A stretch of 14,975 nt of DNA, from assembly GCA_900764925.1 (NCBI GenBank), contig CAAFPW010000027.1, positions 1-14,975 on the forward strand, read 5' to 3'. A program made the translations under genes and the position numbers. The notes beneath the pieces are model-generated. The model was not told the DNA's origin. It did no database searches and saw only the letters and a list, made by a program, of their open reading frames with translations. This DNA comes from Fusobacteriaceae bacterium. GTDB lineage: Bacteria > Fusobacteriota > Fusobacteriia > Fusobacteriales > Fusobacteriaceae. This document shows positions 1 to 8,045 of the stretch, piece by piece (the first letter of the stretch is position 1; each line of letters opens with the position of its first letter).

Positions 1-598
1 CTTCATTTGGAAATTCAAAATCAATAAACCATCTTTTAAATAAAGTTTGTGTTATCTCTTCTAAATTCTGATTTATCTTACTATTTAATTCAATTTTTTC
101 ATCTAATGAAGATAAAATTGAAGCTATTTTTTTCTGAATATTTTTATTTTCAGGAATAAAAACTTCATAATTTTTAAAAGTTGTTGCTGAAACTTCTTTA
201 AAGGTTGAACCGTTAGCAATATTTTCAATATTAGAAGTTTCATATTTAAGTAAGTAATAAATAAATTCATTATTATAGTTTTGATTTACTATAAGATTTT
301 TAAAACCTTGATTTGTACACAACTCTATTTCTGCAATTCCCAAATATCCTATAGGAGCTCGAGAACTAAATAAAATTGTTCCCTTAGGCATGAGTTTTGC
401 ACTTGAATTTTTTAATCCTTCTTCTGTTATATTTCTTTCTCCTTTTTTCCAATATTTATTACTATTGTTAGAAAAATCTTTGGGAGTAAGCCAAACTATA
501 TCACCATTCCAATATTCAGAGTTTGAAGTTTTTGGTGTTCCTCCAGAAATAACCTCTCCAATATCTTCTATTTTTACTTTTTTCCAACCTTCTTTCAT
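1..598 (-). CDS. hsdS: Type I restriction-modification specificity subunit HsdS (partial, 3' end beyond window)
   Basis: HsdS chooses the DNA target of a type I restriction-modification complex (HsdR2-M2-S1). I translated the minus strand from an ATG at 598; it stays open for 199 residues to the window edge. Residues 1-150 look like a first target-recognition domain: it opens with GWKKVKIEDIGEVISGGTPKT and carries YWNGDIVWLTPKD (29-41) and SSRAPIGYLGIA (78-89). Residues 151-195 form the conserved helical spacer, with the family-typical IASILSSLDEKIELN and LFKRWFIDFE. Whole HsdS proteins are about 400 residues, so about half is visible. An AGGAG site (611-607 on the minus strand) lies 8 bases before the ATG and overlaps the stop codon of the recombinase gene upstream, so the two are probably co-transcribed and translationally coupled. 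Whether the missing half is intact, and whether this is an expressed or a silent copy, cannot be seen here. Confidence 0.93.
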   Translation of the reverse strand, partial: MKEGWKKVKIEDIGEVISGGTPKTSNSEYWNGDIVWLTPKDFSNNSNKYWKKGERNITEEGLKNSSAKLMPKGTILFSSRAPIGYLGIAEIELCTNQGFKNLIVNQNYNNEFIYYLLKYETSNIENIANGSTFKEVSATTFKNYEVFIPENKNIQKKIASILSSLDEKIELNSKINQNLEEITQTLFKRWFIDFEFPNE

Positions 599-609
599 TT
601 TTCACTCTC

Positions 610-1599
610 CTAGCTAATAAATTTTTTATGAGCAAGTTTAACATTACTTTGTTTAACCATAGCATATTGTAACGTTGTGTCTATTCTTTGGTGTCCTAGC
701 AATTTTTGTAGTTGTTCAATAGGCATACCTTTATCTATTGCTATTGTAGCAAGAGTTCTCCTAAATTTATGAGGATGTACTTTAGGAATATTAAGTTCTC
801 TTCCTAATTTTCTCAATCTTGCTTCAATTCCACCAATTTTTATACGTTCAAAAGGAGCTCTCAACGAAACAAAAAGAGCTTTATTATCATCTGTTCTACT
901 TTCTAAATAATTTTGTAGGTGTATTTTAGTTCGGGCATCAAAATAGACTACTCTTTCTTTATTTCCTTTACCAAAGACAATACACTCCCTTTCATTAAAG
1001 TTAATATCTTCAATATTCAATAAAACAAGTTCTCCTACTCTCATTCCTGTTGAAGCTAACATATCAATGAGAGCTAAATCTCTAATACAATCGCAATTAT
1101 CTCTCATAATTTCTAAATTTTCATCTGAATATGTTTCTTTAACAATAGTACCAGTTTTTATTTTATGAATACGTCTTACAGGACTTTTTAAAATATAATC
1201 TTCATCTTCAAGCCAACTAAAAAAAGAAGAAAAAACTCTTCTAACATTATCGGTTGTAGTTTTACTTGGATTTTTAGTATTTTGATAAGTAGTTAAATAT
1301 TCTCTTAAATCATTTGTTGTTATTTCTTGAATAGATTTTTTTATACTATCAATCATTTTTGTAAGAGTGGTTTGATAATATTTTAAAGATTTCTCAGAAC
1401 ATCCTTCTATACGTTTTGCAGAGATAAATAAATTAATAAGTTTAGAATTAGAATGAATTTCTAAGGAAGCACTATCCTTTATTTTTATTTCTAATTGCTC
1501 AAATTCATAGTTTAAAACTTTTTGTAATTTAGTCATTTGAGCATTATTTAAAAAAGGTAACATCTCTTGAAGAATAGTATTAACTAATTTTTCTTTCAT
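610..1599 (-). CDS. Tyrosine recombinase/integrase next to hsdS
   Basis: This is a XerC/D-like site-specific recombinase of 329 residues. The N-terminal SAM-like core-binding domain spans roughly residues 50-135. The catalytic domain holds R187 (STGMRVGEL), the GKGNKER beta-hairpin (210-216) with the likely catalytic lysine, H277 and R280 (HPHKFRR), H303 (LLGHQ) and the nucleophile Y312 (TTLQYAMV). All expected residues are present, so it is probably active. I chose the ATG at 1599 because GGAGG (1612-1608) sits 8 bases upstream; an in-frame GTG at 1614 overlaps that site and is less likely. It reads into hsdS with an 11-base gap. Recombinases of this type beside hsdS genes are known in other bacteria to invert or shuffle recognition domains (phase-variable type I systems). 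That role is inferred here from position, because no recombination repeats are visible within the window. A phage or island integrase is the alternative. Confidence 0.93.
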   Translation of the reverse strand: MKEKLVNTILQEMLPFLNNAQMTKLQKVLNYEFEQLEIKIKDSASLEIHSNSKLINLFISAKRIEGCSEKSLKYYQTTLTKMIDSIKKSIQEITTNDLREYLTTYQNTKNPSKTTTDNVRRVFSSFFSWLEDEDYILKSPVRRIHKIKTGTIVKETYSDENLEIMRDNCDCIRDLALIDMLASTGMRVGELVLLNIEDINFNERECIVFGKGNKERVVYFDARTKIHLQNYLESRTDDNKALFVSLRAPFERIKIGGIEARLRKLGRELNIPKVHPHKFRRTLATIAIDKGMPIEQLQKLLGHQRIDTTLQYAMVKQSNVKLAHKKFIS

Positions 1600-1607
1600 A
1601 TTTCTTA

Positions 1608-1612
1608 CCTCC
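1608..1612 (-). promoter_or_regulatory. Ribosome binding site deciding the recombinase start
   Basis: GGAGG on the minus strand lies 8 bases before the ATG at 1599. This spacing favours that ATG over the longer in-frame GTG start at 1614, which overlaps the site. Confidence 0.75.
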
Positions 1613-1624
1613 ACAAATTATATA

Positions 1625-1653
1625 ATTATAAGTATAGAGTAACATATTTTAAA
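1625..1653 (-). promoter_or_regulatory. Candidate promoter for the recombinase-hsdS pair
   Basis: On the minus strand, TTTAAA (1653-1648) and a perfect TATAAT (1630-1625) are separated by 17 bases. Transcription would start about 20 bases before the recombinase ATG at 1599. The -35 box matches TTGACA at four of six positions, and AT-rich DNA produces such matches easily, so the call is moderate. Confidence 0.45.
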
Positions 1654-1677
1654 ATTCCAGACAAGAAGTAATTTTTC

Positions 1678-1706
1678 TTTCTAGTCTATAATAAATATGG
1701 TAAAAT
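1678..1706 (+). promoter_or_regulatory. Candidate extended -10 promoter for the DUF262-ATPase-hsdR operon
   Basis: TAAAAT at 1701-1706 is preceded by TGG (extended -10, TGnTAAAAT). The -35 region (TTTCTA at 1678-1683) is poor, as is common when the TGn element is present. The leader to the ATG at 1787 is about 75 bases. The 17 bases at 1695-1711 match the mltG promoter core (8147-8163) with one difference, which supports the call. Confidence 0.5.
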
Positions 1707-1726
1707 AGATATGAGAATATTATAAA

Positions 1727-1743
1727 AAATAGTTACAAGAGTT
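1727..1743 (+). repeat. Left copy of a 17-base near-identical repeat flanking the four-gene operon
   Basis: AAATAgTTACAAGAGTT here and AAATAaTTACAAGAGTT at 8052-8068 differ at one base. The left copy is in the leader of the DUF262 gene. The right copy is in the terminator arm after hsdR. This may be chance in AT-rich DNA or a boundary mark of the cassette. Confidence 0.35.
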
Positions 1744-1786
1744 AATAGAAAATAAAATAGAGAAGAAAAATATAAGGAAGTGAAGT

Positions 1787-2905
1787 ATGGGAGAAGTTGA
1801 ATTTGAAAAAGAGATTGAAGGAGATGCAGAGGAGTTAAATATAACTAATCCTTTTGATATAAAAAGTATAAAGGTAAGTAATAAAGTAATTTCATTAGAA
1901 AGTCTTATAAAAAGATTGAAGTATGAAGAGATTGATTTAACTCCAGAATTTCAAAGAAATCCAGATTTATGGGATAGAAAAAAAATGAGTAGACTAATAG
2001 AATCTATCATATTGAGACTACCACTTCCAATTTTTTACTTTGATGTAAGTGATGATAATAAGTGGATAGTAATAGATGGATTACAAAGATTATCTACTTT
2101 TAAAAAATTTATAGTTGAAGATAAATTGAGATTAGCAAACTTAGAATTTTTAACTGAACTGAATGGAAAAAAATACAGCGAGTTAGGAAGAAGTATTGAG
2201 AGAATTATTGAAGAAACTCAGATAAATACATATCAGATAGAACCACAAACACCTAAAGAGGTAAGATACTCTATATTTAATAGAATAAATACGGGAGGAT
2301 TAACTCTAAACTCTCAAGAGATAAGACAAGCTTTGAATCAAAAAAATAATGGAGTTAAATATTTAAAAGAGATAGTAGAGAATGATATATTTAAGAAAAT
2401 TGTAAAAATAAAAACCCAAAGAATGTTAGATAGAGAATTAGTTTTAAGATACATAGCTTTTAAATTAAATTCTTATGAAGAGTTTTATAAAAAAGAGATA
2501 GAATTGTCAAAATTTTTAGATAGAACTATGGAATTAATAGACCAAGAGGATTTTACAGAAGATAAATTTAATAACTTGAAAGAGGAATTTTTTGAGAGCT
2601 TAAAGTTTTTAGCTGGTATTTTTGAAGTAGGAACACTATTTAATAAAAAAATTGTTGATGAAACTAAAACAGCTACACTGAATCGTTCATTATTTGAGAT
2701 ATGGACTGTCTTAGTAAGTAATTTAACCAATGAAGAAAAAGAAAAGATTTATAATAATAGAGAATTATTGGTAGAAAAATATAAAGATTTATTAAGAAGT
2801 GTAGAGTTTGAAGAAGCTGTTACTAAGGGAACTAACAGTAGAAAAGCTGTTAAAACTAGATTTGAAAAATTAAATTTTTTATTAGAGGAGATAAAAAATG
2901 TTTAA
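1787..2905 (+). CDS. Stand-alone DUF262 (ParB/Srx-fold, GmrSD N-terminal-like) protein
   Basis: This 372-residue protein matches the DUF262 family. Motifs are LTPEFQRNPDLWD (51-63), IDGLQRLSTF (96-105; the family's DGxQR motif), FNRINTGG (164-171) and LNSQEIRQAL (174-183). DUF262 has a ParB/sulfiredoxin-like fold and forms the N-terminal, nucleotide-hydrolysing part of the GmrSD restriction enzymes that attack modified phage DNA. The C-terminal half here is helical and charged and shows no DUF1524/HNH nuclease motif, so this is a stand-alone DUF262 protein whose activity would depend on partners. AAGGA (1774-1778) supports the ATG. Its stop overlaps the next gene's start by 8 bases (ATGTTTAA), indicating tight coupling with the ATPase. 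A defence role is inferred from family and context. The substrate is unknown. Confidence 0.85.
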   Translation: MGEVEFEKEIEGDAEELNITNPFDIKSIKVSNKVISLESLIKRLKYEEIDLTPEFQRNPDLWDRKKMSRLIESIILRLPLPIFYFDVSDDNKWIVIDGLQRLSTFKKFIVEDKLRLANLEFLTELNGKKYSELGRSIERIIEETQINTYQIEPQTPKEVRYSIFNRINTGGLTLNSQEIRQALNQKNNGVKYLKEIVENDIFKKIVKIKTQRMLDRELVLRYIAFKLNSYEEFYKKEIELSKFLDRTMELIDQEDFTEDKFNNLKEEFFESLKFLAGIFEVGTLFNKKIVDETKTATLNRSLFEIWTVLVSNLTNEEKEKIYNNRELLVEKYKDLLRSVEFEEAVTKGTNSRKAVKTRFEKLNFLLEEIKNV

Positions 2906-4022
2906 TGGGATTAAAATAAAAAATTTTAAAAGCTTAAAAGAGGTAGATATAAGTTTAAAAAATTTAACTCTATTCACAGGGATTAATAGTAGTGGAAAAT
3001 CTTCAACCCTTCAAGCGTTATTATTAATAAAACAAAACTTTCAAATATATGGGTCAATGATAAAAGCATTTGAATTACCTATGGAAACTTTAAAGAATAT
3101 TTTTCAAAAACTTAGTATAAATGGAGAATACTTAGATTTAGGTTTAGGAAAGAACATTTTATATGACAAAGCAGAGGATGATATATTAGAATTACAATTA
3201 AAATTAAATGATGGACAAGTAAATTTTAAAAGTGATATAAGAGGGAGCAGAGAGGAAGAGAGTATTAATTGTGAAATGAGTTTTACTAAAAATATAGAAG
3301 AACTTTTTTTACAAAATAATTTTACATATCTTTCAGCAGATAGGATAGTGCCACAATCTTCATATAAATATTCTAAAGAAAATGTACTAAGAGAAAATCT
3401 TGGAAAAAATGGAGAGTATACTATTCATTACTTGGCAGAGAATAAAAATATTTCAATTCCTTTAAAAGAGTTACAACATCCAGAATCCAATTCTAATCAA
3501 TTATTAGAAAATGTAGAGTGCTGGCTTTCTAAAATAAGTAAAGGGGTAAAGGTTATTCCAGAGGTAAATATAAATTTTCAAAACTCTACTTTACAATATT
3601 CATATGGTGGTTCTGAAAGATTACCTCAGAATATAGGATTTGGAGTAACATATGTTCTACCTATTATAGTTGCAATTTTAAAAGCTAAAAAAGGAGATGT
3701 TGTAATAATAGAAAATCCTGAATCTCATCTTCATCCATCAGGGCAAGTTGAGATAGCAAGACTATGTGCAAAAGCAAGTGAAGCTGGAGTACAGATTATA
3801 GTAGAAACTCATAGTGATCATTTTTTAAATGGAGTGAGAGTAGCTATTAAAGAGAGAATTTTAAATAATGACAATACTTTAGTTTATTATTTTTCAAGAA
3901 ATGAAATGGAAGAAAAAACAGAAGTACAAAAAATTGAAATAGATGAAAATGGAAAAATAGATGAGTGGCCAAGAGGATTTTTTGATGAGTGGGATATTCA
4001 ATTGGAGAAGTTATTATGGTAG
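2898..4022 (+). CDS. SMC/OLD-like AAA ATPase with DUF3696-type C-terminus
   Basis: This 374-residue ABC/SMC-like ATPase opens with KIKNFKSLKEVDISL, the usual start of AAA15/OLD-like proteins. The Walker A motif is GINSSGKSS (28-36). A signature-like NIGFGV lies at 245-250, Walker B with HLHP at 268-281 (VVIIENPESHLHPS), and the ETHSDHF switch-histidine region at 303-309. The short tail with WPRGFFDEWD (357-366) is typical of DUF3696. No TOPRIM nuclease domain is visible, so unlike OLD proteins it would act as a sensor or motor with partner proteins. GAGGAG (2886-2891) precedes the ATG. It overlaps the DUF262 gene by 8 bases and the following gene by 7, so the three are probably made in fixed ratio. 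ATPases of this type are frequent in multi-gene phage-defence systems. That function is inferred here. Confidence 0.88.
   Translation: MFNGIKIKNFKSLKEVDISLKNLTLFTGINSSGKSSTLQALLLIKQNFQIYGSMIKAFELPMETLKNIFQKLSINGEYLDLGLGKNILYDKAEDDILELQLKLNDGQVNFKSDIRGSREEESINCEMSFTKNIEELFLQNNFTYLSADRIVPQSSYKYSKENVLRENLGKNGEYTIHYLAENKNISIPLKELQHPESNSNQLLENVECWLSKISKGVKVIPEVNINFQNSTLQYSYGGSERLPQNIGFGVTYVLPIIVAILKAKKGDVVIIENPESHLHPSGQVEIARLCAKASEAGVQIIVETHSDHFLNGVRVAIKERILNNDNTLVYYFSRNEMEEKTEVQKIEIDENGKIDEWPRGFFDEWDIQLEKLLW
4004..4010 (+). promoter_or_regulatory. Ribosome binding site deciding the start of the third cassette gene
   Basis: GGAGAAG lies 5 bases before the ATG at 4016. An upstream in-frame GTG at 3989 has no such site, so the ATG that overlaps the end of the ATPase gene (ATGGTAG) is the better start. 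Confidence 0.7.
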
Positions 4023-4933
4023 ATTATTCAATATTAAATACAAAATCACTTCCTTTTTCATCAAAAGAAGATTTTTACAGAGAACTGCAAAATTTTTCTA
4101 TGATTTTAAATTATCTTAGAGATAAAGGATATTATAAAAGTATTAGGAGTATGGTGGATATAAAAAGTTTGGATATTGTAGAGGGGACTAATCTTCAAAA
4201 GTTATTAGGAGAAATTAGAGATAGAGATATGAGAAGAAGAGTTACATCTTTATTTACTAATAAGGTTATTCCTTTTGAATATCCAATATCTCCAACAGGG
4301 GAGGAGTTAGGACTCATAGAGTATAGATATTTGGATGAAAGAGTAGATGAGATTGGTTATGCAGATATTTTCCAAACTCTTTTAATTAGTTTTAATAGTG
4401 ATGAAAAATGGGATAAGGATAGATTAACTTTAAAAAAAATAATATTAGAGGAATCAGGAGATTATATAGAGCAAGAAGTTGAGATATATAATGCTTCTAG
4501 GAGCGAGCACCTAGAAGATAATTTAGAGATTTTTGAAAAGATAGATAATGAAAAAATAGAGAGTTTAACAAAAAACTTTAAAGAAGTATACAGAACTATT
4601 TTTAAAAAACTAGAGTTTAGTGTGGATGTAATAAAAGATATAGATTATTTAGATAAAAGAATTTTAAGAGATGCAATTGTTATTTTATATCAATTAGAAA
4701 TTGATAAAAAGAAAATAAGTGATTTTACTTATACTGGAGAATCTGAAAGTGTAATGAATAATCCAGAATTGAGAGAAAAAAGAAAGTTTAAAATGGAAAA
4801 TGGAGAAGAATATTATATGTTTCAACACATAAAAAATCTACCTGATGGTAATAGAATTTACTTTTATAAAAAGTCAGAAGAAAAAATTTATATTGGATAT
4901 ATTGGGAAACACTTAAAAACGGCCAAGTATTAG
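4016..4933 (+). CDS. Hypothetical protein of a DUF262-ATPase cassette, function unknown
   Basis: I do not recognise this 305-residue protein. It has no signal peptide or membrane segment. Residues 1-60 are probably helical, 61-75 are arginine- and aspartate-rich (GEIRDRDMRRR), and 85-160 alternate strands and helices. Residues 178-230 are helical and lysine-rich. The C-terminal 45 residues read like a compact beta-sheet: FKMENGEEYYMFQH, then RIYFYKKSEEKIYIGYIGKHL. That pattern is loosely reminiscent of RelE/HigB-like toxin ends, but I cannot show homology. The ATG at 4016 overlaps the ATPase stop by 7 bases, and hsdR begins 8 bases after its stop. As the non-ATPase, non-DUF262 member of the trio it may be an effector or a regulatory subunit; this is inference from position only. 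Base composition and codon use are like its neighbours. Confidence 0.75.
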   Translation: MVDYSILNTKSLPFSSKEDFYRELQNFSMILNYLRDKGYYKSIRSMVDIKSLDIVEGTNLQKLLGEIRDRDMRRRVTSLFTNKVIPFEYPISPTGEELGLIEYRYLDERVDEIGYADIFQTLLISFNSDEKWDKDRLTLKKIILEESGDYIEQEVEIYNASRSEHLEDNLEIFEKIDNEKIESLTKNFKEVYRTIFKKLEFSVDVIKDIDYLDKRILRDAIVILYQLEIDKKKISDFTYTGESESVMNNPELREKRKFKMENGEEYYMFQHIKNLPDGNRIYFYKKSEEKIYIGYIGKHLKTAKY

Positions 4934-4941
4934 GGGGAAAT

Positions 4942-7900
4942 ATGAACTTTACTGAAGAGGAGTTAGAACAAGCATATATAGAGATATTAGAAGGATTAGG
5001 TTGGGAACAGATAGATGGTAGACAGATGGAAAGAGATGATTACCATGAGGTAGTTTTAGAAGAAAAATTGAGAGAGGCTGTTTACTCATTAAATAAAAAT
5101 ATGCCAACCTCAGCAAAAGAAGAAGCTATTAGAAAGGTTATGAATCTATCTTCTCCAATTCTTCTAAAAGCTAATGAAGAATTTCATAAGATGTTGACAG
5201 ATGGGGTGGATATAGGAGAGTATATAGCTGATGATAAAACTATAAGAAGTGGTGGAAAGGTATATCTTATTGATTTTCAAAATATAAATAAAAATGAGTT
5301 TTTAGCTATTAATCAATTTACTATTATAGGAAATTCTCAAAGAAGACCAGATATTATTTTATATATAAATGGACTTCCATTAGTTGTAATAGAATTAAAA
5401 TCTTTAAGTAATGATAGTGTTGGAATAAAAGAAGCTTATACTCAATTGGAGAGATATAAACTAGAGATAACAGAACTTTTTAAATATAATGCTTTTATGA
5501 TAATAAGTGATGGAGTAAATGCTAAAGTTGGTACTATTTCATCTAATGAGGAAAGATTTATGAGTTTTAGAACTATTGATGGAATAAATATAGCTCCTAC
5601 TAATTCTCTTATGATGGAAGTACTTTCTAAAGGAATGTTGAGTAAAGAGAGAGTATTAGAAATAATAAAAGATTATATTCTATTTTTACAAAGTAAAAAT
5701 GAAAAAATAAAGATATTAGCACAGTATCATCAATTTTTCGCTGTAAAAAAAGCATTAGAAAAAACAAAAGAAGCTCAAGAAAATGATGGGAAAATAGGCG
5801 TAGTCTGGCATACTCAAGGAAGTGGGAAATCACTTACAATGGTATTTTATACTGGTCAGTTAATGAAAAAATTTAATAATCCAACTGTAATTATATTGAC
5901 AGATAGAAATGATTTAGATAATCAACTTTTTGGAACTTTTTCAAAGGCTCAAAGTTATTTAATAGATACTCCAAAGCAAGCAGAGAATAAAGAAGAGTTA
6001 AGAGAGTTATTAAATGTAAGTAGTGGTGGAATAATATTTACAACAATACAAAAATTTTCTCCTAAAGAGGGAGAAATAGTGACTTCTATTTCTAATAGAA
6101 AAGATATCTATATAATAGCAGATGAAGCTCATAGGTCTCAATATGGGTTGGATGTTAAAATGGACTTGGAGGGAAATAGTAAATATGGATATGCTAAATA
6201 TGTAAGGGATGCTTTACCTAATGCTAATTATATAGGATTTACAGGGACTCCAATTGATTTTGAGGACAGGTCAACTGTAGCTGTTTTTGGAAATTATATA
6301 GATGTATATGATATGAGTAGAGCTGTCGAGGATGGAGCTACTGTAAAAATTTATTATGAAAATAGATTTATAAAATTAGATACAATAGGCCATTTAGAAG
6401 AGATAGATAAAGAGTTTGCTGAGATAATGGAAGATCAAGAAGAATTTGTTGTAGAAAAAAAGAAAAAAGAGATTACAAAGATGGAAGGAATAATAGGTTC
6501 CCCTAATAGAATAAAATCTTTAGCTAAAGATTTTATAGCTCATTGGGAGAAAAGAAGAGATAATTCTTTTGGGAAGTGTATGATAGTTTGTATGTCTCGT
6601 AAAATTTGTGTGGATTTATATAATGAAATTATTTCTTTGAGACCAGAATGGCATGATGAGGATAAGAAAAAAGGGAAAATTAAAGTTATAATGACAAGTG
6701 ATATAGCTAAAGACCCAATAGAATTCAAGCAACATTTTACTACAAAGCAAGAGAGAGAAGAGTTAGCTACTAGAATGAAAGATGAAAATGATGAATTGGA
6801 AATAGCTATAGTAAGGGATATGTGGCTTACAGGATTTGATGTACCTTGTATGCATACTATGTATATTGATAAACCTATGGTTGGTCATACTTTAATGCAA
6901 GCAATAGCAAGAGTAAATAGAGTATATAAAGATAAAAGTGGTGGATTAATAGTTGATTACATAGGAATAGGTGAAGATTTAAAAAAGGCATTAAAACAAT
7001 ATAGTTCTAATGATAAAAAAATAGTTGGAATAAATACAGATGAAGCAGTAGCTACAATGTTTGAATATTATGAGAAAGTTAAGGATATTTTTCATGGTTT
7101 TGATTATTCAAGATATAAAAATGAAAGTCAATTAGAAAGAGCTAGGGTTATAGTAGAGGGAATGGATTTTATTTTTAATTTAGATAATAAGGAAATAGGT
7201 ACCAAAAAAAGGTTTATAGATTTGGTAACAGGATTAGCTAAAGCTCATTCATTATGTATTACTACTAAAGAGGGACAAGCTTTAAATACTACTATTAGTT
7301 ATTTCAAAGCTGTGAAAGCAAGTATTTTAAAATTAGAAACAGAAGAGAAAGAAAAAAAAGGTGGATTATCAGAAAAAGAGATTAATAAGAGATTGGCTAA
7401 ATTAATGGCAAATACCATAATTTCTGAAGAAGTAATAGATGTTTATGGAGTGTTAGGATTGGACAATCCAGATATTTCAATATTATCAGATGAATTTTTA
7501 CAAGAAGTAGAAAAGATAAAATATAAAAATTTAGCTGTAGAAATGTTAAAAAAATTGATTGAAGGAAAAATACATTATGCTAGTAGAAAGAATCTTGTAA
7601 TGGCTGAAAAATTTTCCCAAAGATTACAAAAAAGTATTAATGCTTATAGAAATAAAGCTCTTTCAAATTTTGAAATAATAGAAGATATGATAAAAATGGC
7701 TAAAGATATCATGAATTCTTATAAAGAAGGAGAAGAGTTAGGACTTACTGAAGAAGAGGTTGCTTTTTATGACGCCTTAACTTGTGATGAAAGAGTAAAG
7801 GAATTATTAGGAGATGAAACACTTATTAAAATTGTTAAGGAATTAGCTGATACAATTAGAAAAAATATAACTATAGATTGGGAAAATAAAGAAAGTGTTC

Positions 7901-8031
7901 AAGCAAAAATGAGATTATCTATAAGAAGACTTCTAAGAAAATATAAATATCCACCAGAAAATACTGAAGATGCTACAAGCTTAGTATTGGAACAAGCTAA
8001 ACTTATGTGTGAAAATGAATTAAATATATAA
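4942..8031 (+). CDS. hsdR: Type I restriction endonuclease subunit R (HsdR)
   Basis: HsdR is the ATP-dependent DNA translocase and nuclease of a type I restriction complex. The 1029 residues are a normal full length. The N-terminal PD-(D/E)XK nuclease shows D137 (RRPDIIL), E151 and K153 (IELKS), followed by the QxxxY motif at Q168-Y172. The two RecA-like helicase domains show Walker A TQGSGKS (291-297), DEAH (394-397), GFTGTP (432-437), MWLTGFDVP (627-635) and QAIARVNR (653-660). The helical C-terminus (about 690-1029) would bind the methylase core. All catalytic residues are present, so it should be active. AGGGGG just before the ATG and the 8-base gap to the previous gene place it last in a four-gene operon. 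It needs HsdM, which is not in this window, and an HsdS such as that at 1-598. Placing three other genes before hsdR is unusual. Confidence 0.97.
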   Translation: MNFTEEELEQAYIEILEGLGWEQIDGRQMERDDYHEVVLEEKLREAVYSLNKNMPTSAKEEAIRKVMNLSSPILLKANEEFHKMLTDGVDIGEYIADDKTIRSGGKVYLIDFQNINKNEFLAINQFTIIGNSQRRPDIILYINGLPLVVIELKSLSNDSVGIKEAYTQLERYKLEITELFKYNAFMIISDGVNAKVGTISSNEERFMSFRTIDGINIAPTNSLMMEVLSKGMLSKERVLEIIKDYILFLQSKNEKIKILAQYHQFFAVKKALEKTKEAQENDGKIGVVWHTQGSGKSLTMVFYTGQLMKKFNNPTVIILTDRNDLDNQLFGTFSKAQSYLIDTPKQAENKEELRELLNVSSGGIIFTTIQKFSPKEGEIVTSISNRKDIYIIADEAHRSQYGLDVKMDLEGNSKYGYAKYVRDALPNANYIGFTGTPIDFEDRSTVAVFGNYIDVYDMSRAVEDGATVKIYYENRFIKLDTIGHLEEIDKEFAEIMEDQEEFVVEKKKKEITKMEGIIGSPNRIKSLAKDFIAHWEKRRDNSFGKCMIVCMSRKICVDLYNEIISLRPEWHDEDKKKGKIKVIMTSDIAKDPIEFKQHFTTKQEREELATRMKDENDELEIAIVRDMWLTGFDVPCMHTMYIDKPMVGHTLMQAIARVNRVYKDKSGGLIVDYIGIGEDLKKALKQYSSNDKKIVGINTDEAVATMFEYYEKVKDIFHGFDYSRYKNESQLERARVIVEGMDFIFNLDNKEIGTKKRFIDLVTGLAKAHSLCITTKEGQALNTTISYFKAVKASILKLETEEKEKKGGLSEKEINKRLAKLMANTIISEEVIDVYGVLGLDNPDISILSDEFLQEVEKIKYKNLAVEMLKKLIEGKIHYASRKNLVMAEKFSQRLQKSINAYRNKALSNFEIIEDMIKMAKDIMNSYKEGEELGLTEEEVAFYDALTCDERVKELLGDETLIKIVKELADTIRKNITIDWENKESVQAKMRLSIRRLLRKYKYPPENTEDATSLVLEQAKLMCENELNI

Positions 8032-8045
8032 ACATTTTAGAATTT

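Noticed and set aside
390..617. 75-residue open frame on the plus strand
   Set aside because: It lies entirely over the hsdS start and the hsdS-recombinase junction on the other strand, is Phe/Ser/Pro-rich like an antisense shadow, and has no ribosome site.
1600..1614. GTG start giving a 334-residue recombinase
   Set aside because: The GTG overlaps the GGAGG site that is ideally spaced for the ATG at 1599.
3989..4015. GTG start extending the third cassette gene by nine residues
   Set aside because: No ribosome site precedes it, whereas GGAGAAG sits just before the ATG at 4016.
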